Part shown: one piece after another, positions 8,068 through 16,952 of the stretch
Numbering within the stretch: position 1 is the stretch's first letter
Layout: every line of letters begins with the position of its first letter
The notes under the pieces: model-generated
Seen by the model: only the letters and a program-made list of their open reading frames with translations
The model's database searches: none
Told to the model about the DNA's origin: nothing
DNA from: Aurantimonas aggregata
GTDB taxonomy: Bacteria > Pseudomonadota > Alphaproteobacteria > Rhizobiales > Rhizobiaceae
Assembly: GCF_010500835.1 (NCBI RefSeq)
Contig: NZ_JAAAMJ010000001.1
Span: forward strand, 248,001 to 312,000
DNA: 64,000 bases
Direction of reading: 5' to 3'
Position numbers and translations under genes: made by a program

Positions 8068-9588
8068 ATGCTCGAACTCCTGGGGCGGGGCGCTCCCGCC
8101 GATCCTGCCATCGGCGCGCCGGACCGTCCGTCGCTCAGCTTTGCCGGCCTCGGCGAGCTGGTCGCCGCGACGGTGTCCGCGCTCAACGCGCTCGGTATCG
8201 GGCGTGGCGACCGTGTCGCGATCGTCCTGCCCAACGGCCCGGAGATGGCGGCCTGCTTCGTCGCCGTCGCGGCCGGGGCGACCACCGCCCCGCTCAATCC
8301 GGCCTACCGGGCGGACGAGCTGGAGTTCTACCTCAACGATCTCGGCGCCAAGGCGCTGATCGTCGATGCCGCCGGCCACGAGGCGGCCGAAGCCGTCGCG
8401 GCGAAGCTCGGCATCCCAGTGCTGCGGCTGCGCGTCGCCGATGGCGCGCCCGCCGGCGCCTTCACCCTGGAAGGCGAAGCGGTGGGGACGACCGAGCGTC
8501 GCGGCTACAGCAACGACGACGACATCGCGCTCGTCCTGCACACCTCCGGCACCACGTCCCGCCCCAAGATCGTGCCGCTCAGCCTCGGCAATGTGAAGGC
8601 CTCGGCGCGCCACATCCGCGAGACGCTGGCGCTGACACCGGGCGATTGCTGCCTCAACATCATGCCGCTGTTCCACATTCACGGCCTGATCGCCGCGGTG
8701 CTGTCGTCGCTCTCGGCCGGCGCATCCGTCGTCTGCACGCCGGGCTTCAACGCCTTGAAGTTCTTCGCGTGGATGGATGCAGCCGGCCCGTCCTGGTACA
8801 CGGCCGTCCCGACCATGCACCAGGCGATCCTCGCCCGCGCACCACGCAACCAGGACAGCGTCGACAAGGCCAAGCTGCGCTTCATCCGCTCCTCCTCGGC
8901 CTCGCTGCCGGCGCAGGTGATGAGCGAGCTGGAAGCTGCCTTCGGCTGCCCGGTGATCGAATCCTACGGCATGACCGAGGCGGCGCATCAGATGGCCTCC
9001 AACCTCCTGCCGCCCGGCCAGCGCAAGCCCGGCAGCGTCGGTCCCGCCGCCGGGCCGGAAGTGGCGATCCTGTCGCAGGACGGCACGGTGCTGCCGGCCG
9101 GTGCGGTCGGCGAGATCTGCATCCGCGGTCCGAACGTCACCAAAGGCTACGAGAACAACGACAAGGCCAACGCCGAAGCCTTCGCGCATGGCTGGTTCCA
9201 CACCGGCGACCAGGGCACAATGGACGAGGACGGCTTCGTCCGCCTCACCGGCCGGCTGAAGGAGATCATCAATCGCGGCGGCGAAAAGATCTCGCCGCTG
9301 GAAGTCGACGACGTGCTGATGGACCACCCGGCGGTGCAGCAGGTCGTGACCTTCGCCATGCCGCACGACAAGCTCGGCGAGGAGGTCGCCGCCGCGGTGG
9401 TGCTGCGTGAGGGGATGAACGCCACCGAGCGCGAGATCCGCGATTTCTGCGCCACGAAGCTCGCCGACTTCAAGGTGCCGCGCCGGCTGGTCTTCCTCGA
9501 CGAGATCCCCAAGGGCGCCACCGGCAAGCTGCAGCGCATCGGCCTTGCCGACAAGCTCGGTCTCGGCAAGGCGGCGGCGCCGGCATGA
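8068..9588 (+). CDS. AMP-dependent acyl-CoA synthetase (oxalate-CoA ligase-like)
   Basis: A 506-residue member of the ANL ligase superfamily that activates a carboxylic acid with ATP and joins it to CoA. Visible motifs are the phosphate loop TSGTTSRPKIV, YGMTEAAHQM, the hinge region HTGDQGTMDEDGF, RLKEIINRGGEKISP, and the C-terminal catalytic lysine in KGATGKLQRI. The pattern resembles small dicarboxylate (oxalyl-CoA) ligases more than long-chain fatty acid ligases, but the substrate is not proven. The ATG used has a GAAGGA ribosome binding site; an upstream TTG at 8050 is less likely. It shares ATGA with the next gene. Confidence 0.85.
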   Translation: MLELLGRGAPADPAIGAPDRPSLSFAGLGELVAATVSALNALGIGRGDRVAIVLPNGPEMAACFVAVAAGATTAPLNPAYRADELEFYLNDLGAKALIVDAAGHEAAEAVAAKLGIPVLRLRVADGAPAGAFTLEGEAVGTTERRGYSNDDDIALVLHTSGTTSRPKIVPLSLGNVKASARHIRETLALTPGDCCLNIMPLFHIHGLIAAVLSSLSAGASVVCTPGFNALKFFAWMDAAGPSWYTAVPTMHQAILARAPRNQDSVDKAKLRFIRSSSASLPAQVMSELEAAFGCPVIESYGMTEAAHQMASNLLPPGQRKPGSVGPAAGPEVAILSQDGTVLPAGAVGEICIRGPNVTKGYENNDKANAEAFAHGWFHTGDQGTMDEDGFVRLTGRLKEIINRGGEKISPLEVDDVLMDHPAVQQVVTFAMPHDKLGEEVAAAVVLREGMNATEREIRDFCATKLADFKVPRRLVFLDEIPKGATGKLQRIGLADKLGLGKAAAPA

Positions 9589-10613
9589 GGATCTGCATCT
9601 TCGGTGCCGGCGCGATCGGCGGCCTCGTCGCGGCAAAGCTTGCCGCGACCGGCGATGCGGAGGTCAGCGTCGTGGCGCGCGGCCCGCATCTGGCGGCGAT
9701 CCGCCGGAACGGCCTGACCGTGCGCGATGCGGCCGGCGAAACCAACGTCGCCCTGCAGGCGACCGACGATCCGTCCGAGCTCGGGCCGCAGGATTACGTC
9801 TTCGTCGCGCTCAAGGCGCATTCGGTGCCGGTGATCCTGCCCGGCCTCGTCACCCTGCTAGGTCCCGATACGGCCGTGGTCACCGCCCAGAACGGCGTGC
9901 CCTGGTGGTACTTCCACCGCAGCGGCGGCCCCTATGAGGGGCACCGGGTCGAGGCGGTGGATCCGGGCGGCAGGATCTGGGACACGATCGGCCCGGAGCG
10001 GGCGATCGGCTGCGTCGTCCATCCTGCCGCCGACATCGAGGCCCCGGGCATCATCCGCCACACCGAGGGCGATCGCTTGCCCCTTGGCGAGCCCTCCGGC
10101 GAAAAGAGCGAGCGCACGCTGGCGCTGTCACGAGCATTGGTGGCCGCGGGTTTCCGTGCCCCGGTGCGCCCGCAGATCCGCTCGGAGATCTGGATCAAGC
10201 TCTGGGGCAACGTCTCGCTGAACCCGATCTCGGCCCTCACCGGCGCCACCCTCGCCGCGATCTGCGGCAATGACGGCACCAGGGCCGTCGCCCGTCAGAT
10301 GATGCTGGAGGCGCAGGCCATCGCCGAAAAGCTCGGCATCCGCTTTCCCATCGACGTCGACAAGCGCATCGCCGGCGCGGCGGAAGTCGGTGAGCACAAG
10401 ACCTCGATGCTGCAGGACCTCGAGCTCGGCCGGCCGATGGAAATCGACGCACTGGTCGCCGCCGTGCAGGAGCTCGGGCGCCTCACCGAAAGCCCGACGC
10501 CGACGATCGACACCGTCCTCGGCCTCGTCCGCCTTCGCGCCGCGACGCCGCTCGTCCCGACGCTGTCCGATCAGGCGAAGGTGCGGATCGATCCGGCCGG
10601 CGTCAGGTCGTAG
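9585..10613 (+). CDS. Ketopantoate reductase-family NADPH-dependent dehydrogenase
   Basis: This 342-residue protein has an N-terminal Rossmann motif (ICIFGAGAIGGLVAAKLA), the ApbA/PanE middle segment (VTAQNGVPWWYF) and a helical C-terminal domain with the catalytic lysine region IWIKLWGNVSLNPISALTG. The family includes PanE for pantothenate synthesis and many catabolic 2-oxoacid reductases. Its coupling to an acyl-CoA ligase in a catabolic operon makes a degradative role more likely than housekeeping PanE, so no symbol is given. Its last 43 bases overlap convergently with the 3' end of the regulator gene on the other strand. Confidence 0.82.
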   Translation: MRICIFGAGAIGGLVAAKLAATGDAEVSVVARGPHLAAIRRNGLTVRDAAGETNVALQATDDPSELGPQDYVFVALKAHSVPVILPGLVTLLGPDTAVVTAQNGVPWWYFHRSGGPYEGHRVEAVDPGGRIWDTIGPERAIGCVVHPAADIEAPGIIRHTEGDRLPLGEPSGEKSERTLALSRALVAAGFRAPVRPQIRSEIWIKLWGNVSLNPISALTGATLAAICGNDGTRAVARQMMLEAQAIAEKLGIRFPIDVDKRIAGAAEVGEHKTSMLQDLELGRPMEIDALVAAVQELGRLTESPTPTIDTVLGLVRLRAATPLVPTLSDQAKVRIDPAGVRS

Positions 10614-11446
10614 CCGGTGAGGTCGGCAGCGCGTTGCTGGATCGCCTCGCCGGCCAGGAAAGCGACCAGCGCCTGTAGCGGCGGGGTGAAGTAGGTCCGC
10701 TGCCGCATCAGGAGATCGAAGTTCTCCCAGGTCAGCGTCACGAAATCGAGGCCGGCCGCGCGGGCAGCCGACCGCGTCGCGATGCCGCAATCGGCCCGCC
10801 CTTCGCGGATGGCCGCCGCAACGTCCGGACCGCTGAGGCAGGCCGGCTCGAGCCGTTCGAGGTCGGCCGGCGAGACGCCGAGCCGTGCCAGCATTCCGTC
10901 GAGCAGCATCTGCGCCCCGGCGCCCTTCTGCCGGACGGCGAGCCGGGCCCGACTTTCGATCACGTCCTCCAGGCTGGCGAGCCCCTTCGGATTGCCGGGC
11001 GGCAGCAGCAGCCCCTGCTCGCGGCGCACGAGGCCGACCAGCAGCGCGTCATGCAGATGCGGCATGCGCTCGACAAAGGCGACGTTGTCCTCGTCGGCGG
11101 CCCCGTGAAAATGGATCGCCGCCGCCGCGATCTCGCCGCGCAGCAGCCGGCCGACGCCGGCTTCCGTTCCCTCGGTCAGCGAGGCGAGCCCCGAGCCCGA
11201 CTGGCGCAGGCTCCATTCGAGCAGATCGTCCTGGCTACCGCCGACGATCGGCGGCGCCTCGCCCGGCACCATCCCCGCCGGCCGCGCCAAGCCGGAGACC
11301 ACCCAGCGATCCAGCTCGTGGCGAGGAAACAGCCACTTGCCGGTAACCTTCGAGCACGGGATCGCCCCCGCCGCGACCAGTTCGTAGAGCTTGCGCTCAC
11401 CGAGCCGGAGATAGTCGGCGGCCTCGCCCGTCGTCAGCAGATCCAT
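10571..11446 (-). CDS. HTH-PBP regulator, probable tungstate/molybdate-responsive regulator
   Basis: About 291 residues. The N-terminus is an excisionase/MerR-like DNA-binding helix-turn-helix (MDLLTTGEAADYLRLGERKL, then a wing with KVTGKWLFPRHELDRWV). The rest is a PBP-like domain of the type found in MoeA/LysR-substrate fusions (RLLRGEIAAAAIHFHG, VRQKGAGAQMLLDGML, AAIREGRADCGIATRSAA). It is divergent from tupB and probably controls tungstate or molybdate uptake by sensing the oxyanion or cofactor. Met at 11446 was chosen because AAGGAT lies 8 bases upstream; another ATG lies two codons earlier. Confidence 0.8.
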   Translation of the reverse strand: MDLLTTGEAADYLRLGERKLYELVAAGAIPCSKVTGKWLFPRHELDRWVVSGLARPAGMVPGEAPPIVGGSQDDLLEWSLRQSGSGLASLTEGTEAGVGRLLRGEIAAAAIHFHGAADEDNVAFVERMPHLHDALLVGLVRREQGLLLPPGNPKGLASLEDVIESRARLAVRQKGAGAQMLLDGMLARLGVSPADLERLEPACLSGPDVAAAIREGRADCGIATRSAARAAGLDFVTLTWENFDLLMRQRTYFTPPLQALVAFLAGEAIQQRAADLTGYDLTPAGSIRTFA

Positions 11447-11477
11447 CGGCATATCCTTGCATTTACATGCGCGAATT

Positions 11478-11497
11478 CCGTGAATTGACATACACGG
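11478..11497. promoter_or_regulatory. Candidate operator between the HTH-PBP regulator and tupB
   Basis: CCGTG (11478-11482) and CACGG (11493-11497) form an inverted repeat with further matching AT-rich flanks (GAATTCCGTG and CACGGATTCC). It lies midway in the 85-bp divergent gap and overlaps TTGACA at 11485. It is well placed for dual control of regulator and transporter, but binding is inferred. Confidence 0.4.
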
Positions 11498-11531
11498 ATT
11501 CCTTGCAGAAGAAAGCCTCAAGGGAGGCGTC

Positions 11532-12227
11532 ATGCCGGATACTCTCGGTGCGTGGCACCTGATACTCAGCGGCGACCCCGCGCTCTACGCCATCGTGCGC
11601 CTGTCGCTGCTGGTCAGCCTGTCCGCCGTCGCGCTCGCGACGCTGGTGGCCTTTCCCCTCGGCGCCGTCCTGGCGCTGACGCGGTTTCCCGGCCGGACCG
11701 CGGTAATCGTCGTTCTCAACGGTTTCATGGGCTTGCCGCCGGTGGTGGTCGGGCTTGCGGTCTATCTGCTGCTGTCGCGCTCCGGCCCGCTCGGCTCGCT
11801 CGGCATCCTGTTCACCCCGCAGGCGATGATCATCGCGCAGGCGCTTCTGGTCATGCCGATCATCGCTGCCCTCGCCCGCCAGACGATCGAGGATCTCTGG
11901 CACGAGTATCGCGACGAACTGACCGCGATGAATGTCGGGCCGGCTGGCCGCGTCGCGACGCTTCTGTGGGACTGCCGCATCAGCCTCGTCACCGCCCTCC
12001 TCGCCGGTTTCGGGCGCGCCGCGGCCGAGGTCGGAACGGTGATGATCGTCGGGGGCAATATCGACGGCTTCACCCGCACGATGACCACCGCCATCGCGCT
12101 GGAGACATCCAAGGGCGACCTTGCCCTCGCCATGGGCCTCGGCGCGATCCTCGTCGGCCTGATCCTGGTGGTCAACGCGCTCGCCTGGAGCCTGCGCAGC
12201 TGGTCGGAAAAGCGGGTGACCGGATGA
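11532..12227 (+). CDS. tupB: Tungstate ABC transporter permease
   Basis: This 231-residue inner-membrane permease of the TupBCA/WtpB class has about five helices. It carries the conserved segments GFMGLPPVVVGLAVYLLLSR and GRAAAEVGTVMIVGGNI, followed by the EAA-like TTAIALETSKGDLALAMGLG coupling region. These match the tungstate/molybdate permeases called TupB. The stop overlaps the ATPase start (ATGA). Supply of tungsten fits the formate dehydrogenase operon downstream, because such enzymes can use W or Mo. Confidence 0.87.
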   Translation: MPDTLGAWHLILSGDPALYAIVRLSLLVSLSAVALATLVAFPLGAVLALTRFPGRTAVIVVLNGFMGLPPVVVGLAVYLLLSRSGPLGSLGILFTPQAMIIAQALLVMPIIAALARQTIEDLWHEYRDELTAMNVGPAGRVATLLWDCRISLVTALLAGFGRAAAEVGTVMIVGGNIDGFTRTMTTAIALETSKGDLALAMGLGAILVGLILVVNALAWSLRSWSEKRVTG

Positions 12228-12949
12228 AGGCGCTGGCCCGCACCGACCTGCCACTGTCCCTGCACGACGTTTCGCTTGTCGCCCGCGGGACGGCGATCCT
12301 CGACCGGGTCACGCTGACCATCCGCGCCGGCCAGCCGACCGTGATCGTCGGGCCGAATGGCGCCGGCAAATCCTCGCTCCTGCGCCTCTGCATGGGGCTG
12401 ATGACCCCCTCGACGGGCCGCGTCACCTGGGGCGGCCGGATCGACTCGTCCCCGGTCCGCCGCGCCATGCTGTTCCAGCGGCCGGTCATGCTGCGCCGCT
12501 CCGCCCTCGCCAACATCGTCTACGGGCTGGCGCAGGCCGGCTGCCCGCGTCGCTTGCGGGCCGCAAAGGCCGAGGCGCTGTTGCAGCGGGTCGGCCTCAG
12601 CGACCATGCCGACCGACCCGCCCGCTCGCTCTCCGGCGGCGAACAGCAGAAACTCGCTTTGGCCCGGGCCCTCGCTCGCGAGCCGGAACTGCTGCTGCTC
12701 GACGAGCCGACGGCCAATCTCGACCCCGCCGCCAGCCGCGCCGTCGAGGCGATCATCCAGGAAGCGGCCGCCTCCGGCATCAAGGTGCTGATGGCCTCGC
12801 ACGATCTCGGCCAGGTCCGGCGCCTTGCCGGCGAGGTGCTGTTCATGGCCGCCGGCACGGTGCGCGAGCAGAAGCCCGTTGCCGCGTTCTTCGACAGCCA
12901 GTCCACGCCGGAGGCTGCCGCCTTCCTGCGCGGCGACCTCGTCATCTGA
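12224..12949 (+). CDS. tupC: Tungstate ABC transporter ATP-binding protein
   Basis: This 241-residue ATPase powers tungstate import. Its motifs are Walker A VGPNGAGKSS, signature SLSGGEQQKLALARAL, Walker B LLLLDEPTANLD and switch His in MASHDLGQV. It has no TOBE oxyanion-binding extension, unlike ModC, so regulation by intracellular metal must come from elsewhere, plausibly the adjacent HTH-PBP protein. A longer reading frame upstream is an overlap with tupB in another frame; the Met at 12224 is coupled to the tupB stop. Confidence 0.9.
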   Translation: MKALARTDLPLSLHDVSLVARGTAILDRVTLTIRAGQPTVIVGPNGAGKSSLLRLCMGLMTPSTGRVTWGGRIDSSPVRRAMLFQRPVMLRRSALANIVYGLAQAGCPRRLRAAKAEALLQRVGLSDHADRPARSLSGGEQQKLALARALAREPELLLLDEPTANLDPAASRAVEAIIQEAAASGIKVLMASHDLGQVRRLAGEVLFMAAGTVREQKPVAAFFDSQSTPEAAAFLRGDLVI

Positions 12950-12969
12950 GATCAACCCAGGGAACCGTC

Positions 12970-13809
12970 ATGCGACACTTCGTTCCGACCCTCGCTTTTG
13001 CCGGCGCGGCCTTTCTCGCCGCCATCACCGGCCATCCGGCCCTCGCCCAGGATCGCTCAATCGTCGTCGCCTCGACGACCTCGACGCAGGACTCCGGCCT
13101 GTTCGACCACATCCTGCCGCTCTTCGAGAAGGAGACCGGGATCACGGTGAAGGTCGTCGCCCAGGGCACCGGCCAGGCGCTCGAGACCGGCCGCCGCGGC
13201 GATGCCGACGTGCTCTTCGTTCACGCCAAGCCTCAGGAAGAACAGTTCGTCGCCGACGGCTTCGGCGTCGAGCGCTTCGACGTCATGTACAACGACTTCG
13301 TCCTCGTCGGCCCGAAGAGCGATCCGGCCGGCATCGCCGGCACCCAGGACATCGCCGCGGCGCTGCAGGCGATCGAAGCCGCCAAGGCGCCGTTCGTGTC
13401 GCGCGGCGACAAGTCCGGCACCCATTCCGCCGAGCTGCGGCTCTGGAAGGATGCCGGCATCGACATCGAGGCCGCGAACGGCGACTGGTACCGCGAGATC
13501 GGCCAGGGCATGGGCGCCGCCCTCAACACCGCCGGCGCCATGGAAGCCTACGTGCTCGCCGACCGCGGCACCTGGCTCTCCTTCAGCGATCGCGGCGATC
13601 TCGACGTGCTGGTGGAGGGCGACAAGCGGCTGTTCAACCAGTACGGCGTCATGCTGGTCAGCGCGGAGAAGTTTCCGCATGTGAAGAGCGAAGCGGGCCA
13701 GGCCTTCGTCGACTGGCTGATCTCCGGCGAAGGCCAGGCCGCCATCGCCGACTACAAGATCGGCGGCCAGCCTCTGTTTTTCCCCAACGCCGCCGAGAGC
13801 CGCTCCTGA
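12970..13809 (+). CDS. tupA: Tungstate-binding periplasmic protein
   Basis: A 279-residue receptor with a signal peptide cleaved after HPALAQ. The mature N-terminus VVASTTSTQDSGL carries the TTTS/TTST-type oxyanion-binding signature of TupA. Further conserved parts are VVAQGTGQALETGRRGDADV, VSRGDKSGTHSAELRLW and YVLADRGTWLSF. TupA proteins favour tungstate over molybdate; preference here is inferred from the family. The gene order regulator / tupB-tupC-tupA followed by MoeA-type genes ties metal uptake to cofactor assembly. Confidence 0.9.
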   Translation: MRHFVPTLAFAGAAFLAAITGHPALAQDRSIVVASTTSTQDSGLFDHILPLFEKETGITVKVVAQGTGQALETGRRGDADVLFVHAKPQEEQFVADGFGVERFDVMYNDFVLVGPKSDPAGIAGTQDIAAALQAIEAAKAPFVSRGDKSGTHSAELRLWKDAGIDIEAANGDWYREIGQGMGAALNTAGAMEAYVLADRGTWLSFSDRGDLDVLVEGDKRLFNQYGVMLVSAEKFPHVKSEAGQAFVDWLISGEGQAAIADYKIGGQPLFFPNAAESRS

Positions 13810-13852
13810 GCGCGCCGTTGCCAAGCCTTCACCGCCCGGCCCATCATGGGCG

Positions 13853-14989
13853 ATGATGGTCATACCGACTCCTGCCCTTGAACTGAGCCGCGTCGAGGCG
13901 GCGCTGGCCCTTCTGACCGAAGGGCTGCAGCCGATCGCGGCAACAAGCCTGAAGCTGTCCGAAGCGCTCGGCTGGGTGGCGGCGGAGGCCGCGCCGCTGG
14001 CCGCCCCGCTGCCGGCCGCCGACACGGCGACGATCGACGGCTTCGCCTTCGCGGCCGCCGATCTTCTCGGCGCCTCGCCCTATTCGCCGGTTGTGCCGGC
14101 GGGCCCGCTGCATTGGGTCGAAGCGGGCGATCCGCTGCCGGCGGGCTGCGACTGCGTGGTCGAGGCTGGGCTCGTCGATCGCACCGGACCGCTGGTCGAG
14201 ATCGGCGGCGAGGTGGTTTCCGGTCACGGCGTCGCCCGTCGCGGCGAGGATCTGCCGGCGGGCTTCCTGCCGGTCGCTGCGGGGCGCCCCATCAGTGCCG
14301 TGGACATCCTCGTCGCCCGGCAGGCCGGCCTGACGGATCTGCCCGTCCGCCGGCCGAAACTGCATCTTCTGAACGTCGGCGGCGACACCGGCAGTGCCGT
14401 TTCCGCCGACCTCGTCGCAGCCAGCGCCCGTGCTGCGGGCGCCCAGATCGCGGCGAGGACCGCCGTTGCCCGTGACATCGCCGCCATCGGCAGCGCCATC
14501 GAGGCAGCGACCGGCGATATCATCGTGCTGGTCGGCGGCACCGGCGCCGGCAATGGCGACGTCACCGCCGAGGCGCTGGCGGCAAGCGGCATCCTGCTGG
14601 CGCACGGCATCGCGCTTGCGCCCGGCACCACCACGGCGGTCGGCCGGCTCGGGCCGGTGCCCGTCATCGCCCTGCCCGGCGCGCCCGACCAGGCGCTGGC
14701 AGCGTTCTGGACCTTCGCCCTACCGGTCATCGACCGCCTCTCCGGCCGCATCTGCCCGCCTGGGCGCGTCCTGCCGCTCGCCCGCAAGATCGCCTCCGCC
14801 GTCGGCGTGACCGAGCTGGTCCTGCTGAAAGCGGCGAACGAGGCCTGGCTGCCGCTGGCGACCGGGCGCTTTCCGCTCCACCGGCTGGCCGAGGCCGACG
14901 CATGGCTCGCCGTGCCGGGCGACAGCGAAGGCTATGCGGCGGGAACGCCGGTGGCGGCCTTGCCGGTTTCTGCTACGAGCATCGCATGA
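13853..14989 (+). CDS. Degenerate MoeA-like molybdopterin-binding protein
   Basis: This 378-residue protein has a MoeA-like layout but altered motifs. The domain I/III segment reads DTATIDGFAFAAADLL and GDPLPAGCDCVVEAG. The molybdopterin-binding loop, normally SGGVSxGxxD, is VGGTGAGNGDVTAEAL, and the later LPGNP motif is LPGAPDQALAAF. It may bind the cofactor without full molybdate-insertase activity, or act as a chaperone for one enzyme. Two further MoeA paralogues follow in the window. A second ATG two codons in is an equally good start. Its stop overlaps the next gene by ATGA. Confidence 0.8.
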   Translation: MMVIPTPALELSRVEAALALLTEGLQPIAATSLKLSEALGWVAAEAAPLAAPLPAADTATIDGFAFAAADLLGASPYSPVVPAGPLHWVEAGDPLPAGCDCVVEAGLVDRTGPLVEIGGEVVSGHGVARRGEDLPAGFLPVAAGRPISAVDILVARQAGLTDLPVRRPKLHLLNVGGDTGSAVSADLVAASARAAGAQIAARTAVARDIAAIGSAIEAATGDIIVLVGGTGAGNGDVTAEALAASGILLAHGIALAPGTTTAVGRLGPVPVIALPGAPDQALAAFWTFALPVIDRLSGRICPPGRVLPLARKIASAVGVTELVLLKAANEAWLPLATGRFPLHRLAEADAWLAVPGDSEGYAAGTPVAALPVSATSIA

Positions 14990-16950
14990 CGCATTCTCCA
15001 TTGCCGCCAGCGGCAGCCGCCCGCGGCGAAAGCCACGAGCAGGAACAGTTCCTGGCCATCCTCTCGCGAGAGGAGGCCTTGGCCCGCTTCGAGGCTGCGC
15101 TGTTTCCGCGACGGGGCACGACCCAGCTGCGGCCGCTCGCGTCGGCGCTCGGCGCGGCGCTGGCAGAGGACATCGTCGCGCCGATCGACGTACCGCCCTT
15201 CGACCGCGCCAATGTCGACGGCTTCGCAGTGCGCTCCGCCGACCTTGCCAGCGCCGGCGAGTCGCTGCCCGCGACGTTGAGCCTCAACGACGAGACCATC
15301 GCCTGCGGCACCCAGCCGCTTCTGCCCGTCCGGCCGGGCACAGCGACGCCGATCGCCACTGGAGGGCCCGTCCCGCGCGGCGCCGACGCGATCGTCATGG
15401 TCGAGCACACCCAGCCGTCCGACGAGGCGGACGGGATCGAGATTCGCCGTGCCGCCAATCCCGGCCAGTTCGTCTCCTATGCCGGCTCGGACATCGCCCG
15501 CGGCGAAATGCTGCTGCGGGCCGGCACGCTCATCGGCTCGCGCGAGATCGGCATGCTGGCCGCCTGCGGCATCGCCGCCGTGCCGGTCGCGCGCCGCCCC
15601 CGCGTCGCGATCCTCTCCACCGGCGACGAACTCGTGCCGCCCGGCGAGACACTCCGGCCTGCGGCGATCTACGACGTCAACGGCGCGATCGTCGCCGCCG
15701 CGGTCGCCGAGAATGGCGGCGAGCCGGACTTCCTCGGCGCCTTCCCGGACGAGGAAGTGGCGCTGGAGACGGCGATGCGCGATGCGCTGGCCTCCCACGA
15801 CATGCTAATTCTGTCCGGCGGCACCTCGAAGGGCGCCGGCGACGTCAGCCACCGCATCGTGCCCCGGCTCGGCTCACCCGGCATCCTCGCCCACGGCGTC
15901 GCGCTGAAGCCGGGCAAGCCGCTCTGCCTCGCCGTCTGCGACGGCAAGCCGGTGGTCATCCTGCCGGGCTTCCCGACCTCGGCGATGTTCACCTTCCACG
16001 ACATGATCGCGCCGGTGCTGCGCCGCATGGCCGGCCTGCCGCCGCGGGCGGAGCATTCGGTCGAGGCGACGGTGCCGGTGCGGATCGGCTCGGAGCTCGG
16101 GCGCACCGAGTTCGTCATGGCCTCGCTGGTCGAGGGCGCCGATGGACTGGTCGCTTATCCGACCGGCAAGGGCTCCGGCGCCATCACCTCCTTCGCCCAG
16201 GCCGACGGCTTCCTGCGCATCGAGGCGCTGGCCGATCATCTGCCGGCCGGCTCGCGGGCGAAGGTCACGCTGTTCACCCCGGAACTCCGGGTCCCCGACC
16301 TCGTGCTGATCGGTAGCCATTGCGTCGGCCTCGACCGGGTCGTGGCGCCGCTGGCCGCCAAGGGTCTGCTGGTCCGCACGCTGGCGGTCGGCAGCCTCGG
16401 TGGCCTCGCCGCCGCACGGCGCGGCGAATGCGATCTCGCGCCGATCCACCTGTTCGACGAAAAGACCGGCACCTACAACGAACCGTTCCTGGCGCCGGGG
16501 CTGGAACTGGTCCGCGGCTGGCGGCGCATGCAGGGCATCGTCCATCGGCCAGGCGACCGGCGGTTTGAGGACCGTTCGGCCGAGGAGGCCGTCGCCGCCG
16601 CACTCGCCGACCCCGACTGCCTGATGGTCAACCGCAACCAGGGGGCGGGAACACGGATCCTGATCGACAGATTGCTCGGCGCCGCGCGTCCCGACGGCTA
16701 TTTCAACCAGCCGAAGTCGCACAACGCCGTCGCCGCAGCGGTGGCACAGAGGCGTGCCGACTGGGGCATCGCCATCGCGCCCGTCGCCGAAGCTGCCGGC
16801 CTGGCGTTCATTCCGCTGATCGAGGAACATTACGACTTCGCTCTGGTCACCGCGCGCCGGGAGCGGCCAGGCGTCATCGCCTTCCTCGAGGCGCTGGCGT
16901 CGCCGGAGAGCGCCGCAGCGCTTCGGGAGGCCGGTTTCGCGAAAGCCTGA
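14986..16950 (+). CDS. MoeA molybdopterin molybdotransferase fused to a PBP-like domain
   Basis: A 654-residue fusion. Residues about 25-430 are a complete MoeA (DVPPFDRANVDGFAVRSADL, GGPVPRGADAIVMVEHT, ILSTGDELVPPGE, SGGTSKGAGDVSHR, LPGFPTSAMFTF), expected to insert Mo or W into adenylated molybdopterin. The last 220 residues are a PBP-like domain (LVLIGSHCVGLDRV, GECDLAPIHLFDEKTGTYNE, NRNQGAGTRILIDRLLG, RRADWGIAIAPVAEAAGL) like the sensor half of the HTH-PBP regulator at 10571. The PBP part may deliver or sense the metal or cofactor. The start is coupled to the preceding MoeA-like gene. MoeA-PBP fusions are known in bacteria and archaea. Confidence 0.88.
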   Translation: MTHSPLPPAAAARGESHEQEQFLAILSREEALARFEAALFPRRGTTQLRPLASALGAALAEDIVAPIDVPPFDRANVDGFAVRSADLASAGESLPATLSLNDETIACGTQPLLPVRPGTATPIATGGPVPRGADAIVMVEHTQPSDEADGIEIRRAANPGQFVSYAGSDIARGEMLLRAGTLIGSREIGMLAACGIAAVPVARRPRVAILSTGDELVPPGETLRPAAIYDVNGAIVAAAVAENGGEPDFLGAFPDEEVALETAMRDALASHDMLILSGGTSKGAGDVSHRIVPRLGSPGILAHGVALKPGKPLCLAVCDGKPVVILPGFPTSAMFTFHDMIAPVLRRMAGLPPRAEHSVEATVPVRIGSELGRTEFVMASLVEGADGLVAYPTGKGSGAITSFAQADGFLRIEALADHLPAGSRAKVTLFTPELRVPDLVLIGSHCVGLDRVVAPLAAKGLLVRTLAVGSLGGLAAARRGECDLAPIHLFDEKTGTYNEPFLAPGLELVRGWRRMQGIVHRPGDRRFEDRSAEEAVAAALADPDCLMVNRNQGAGTRILIDRLLGAARPDGYFNQPKSHNAVAAAVAQRRADWGIAIAPVAEAAGLAFIPLIEEHYDFALVTARRERPGVIAFLEALASPESAAALREAGFAKA

Positions 16951-16952
16951 AC

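Noticed and set aside
9585-10613. Annotation as panE for the ketopantoate reductase-family gene
   Set aside because: Operon context with a CoA ligase and catabolic genes favours a different 2-oxoacid substrate, so the symbol was not used.
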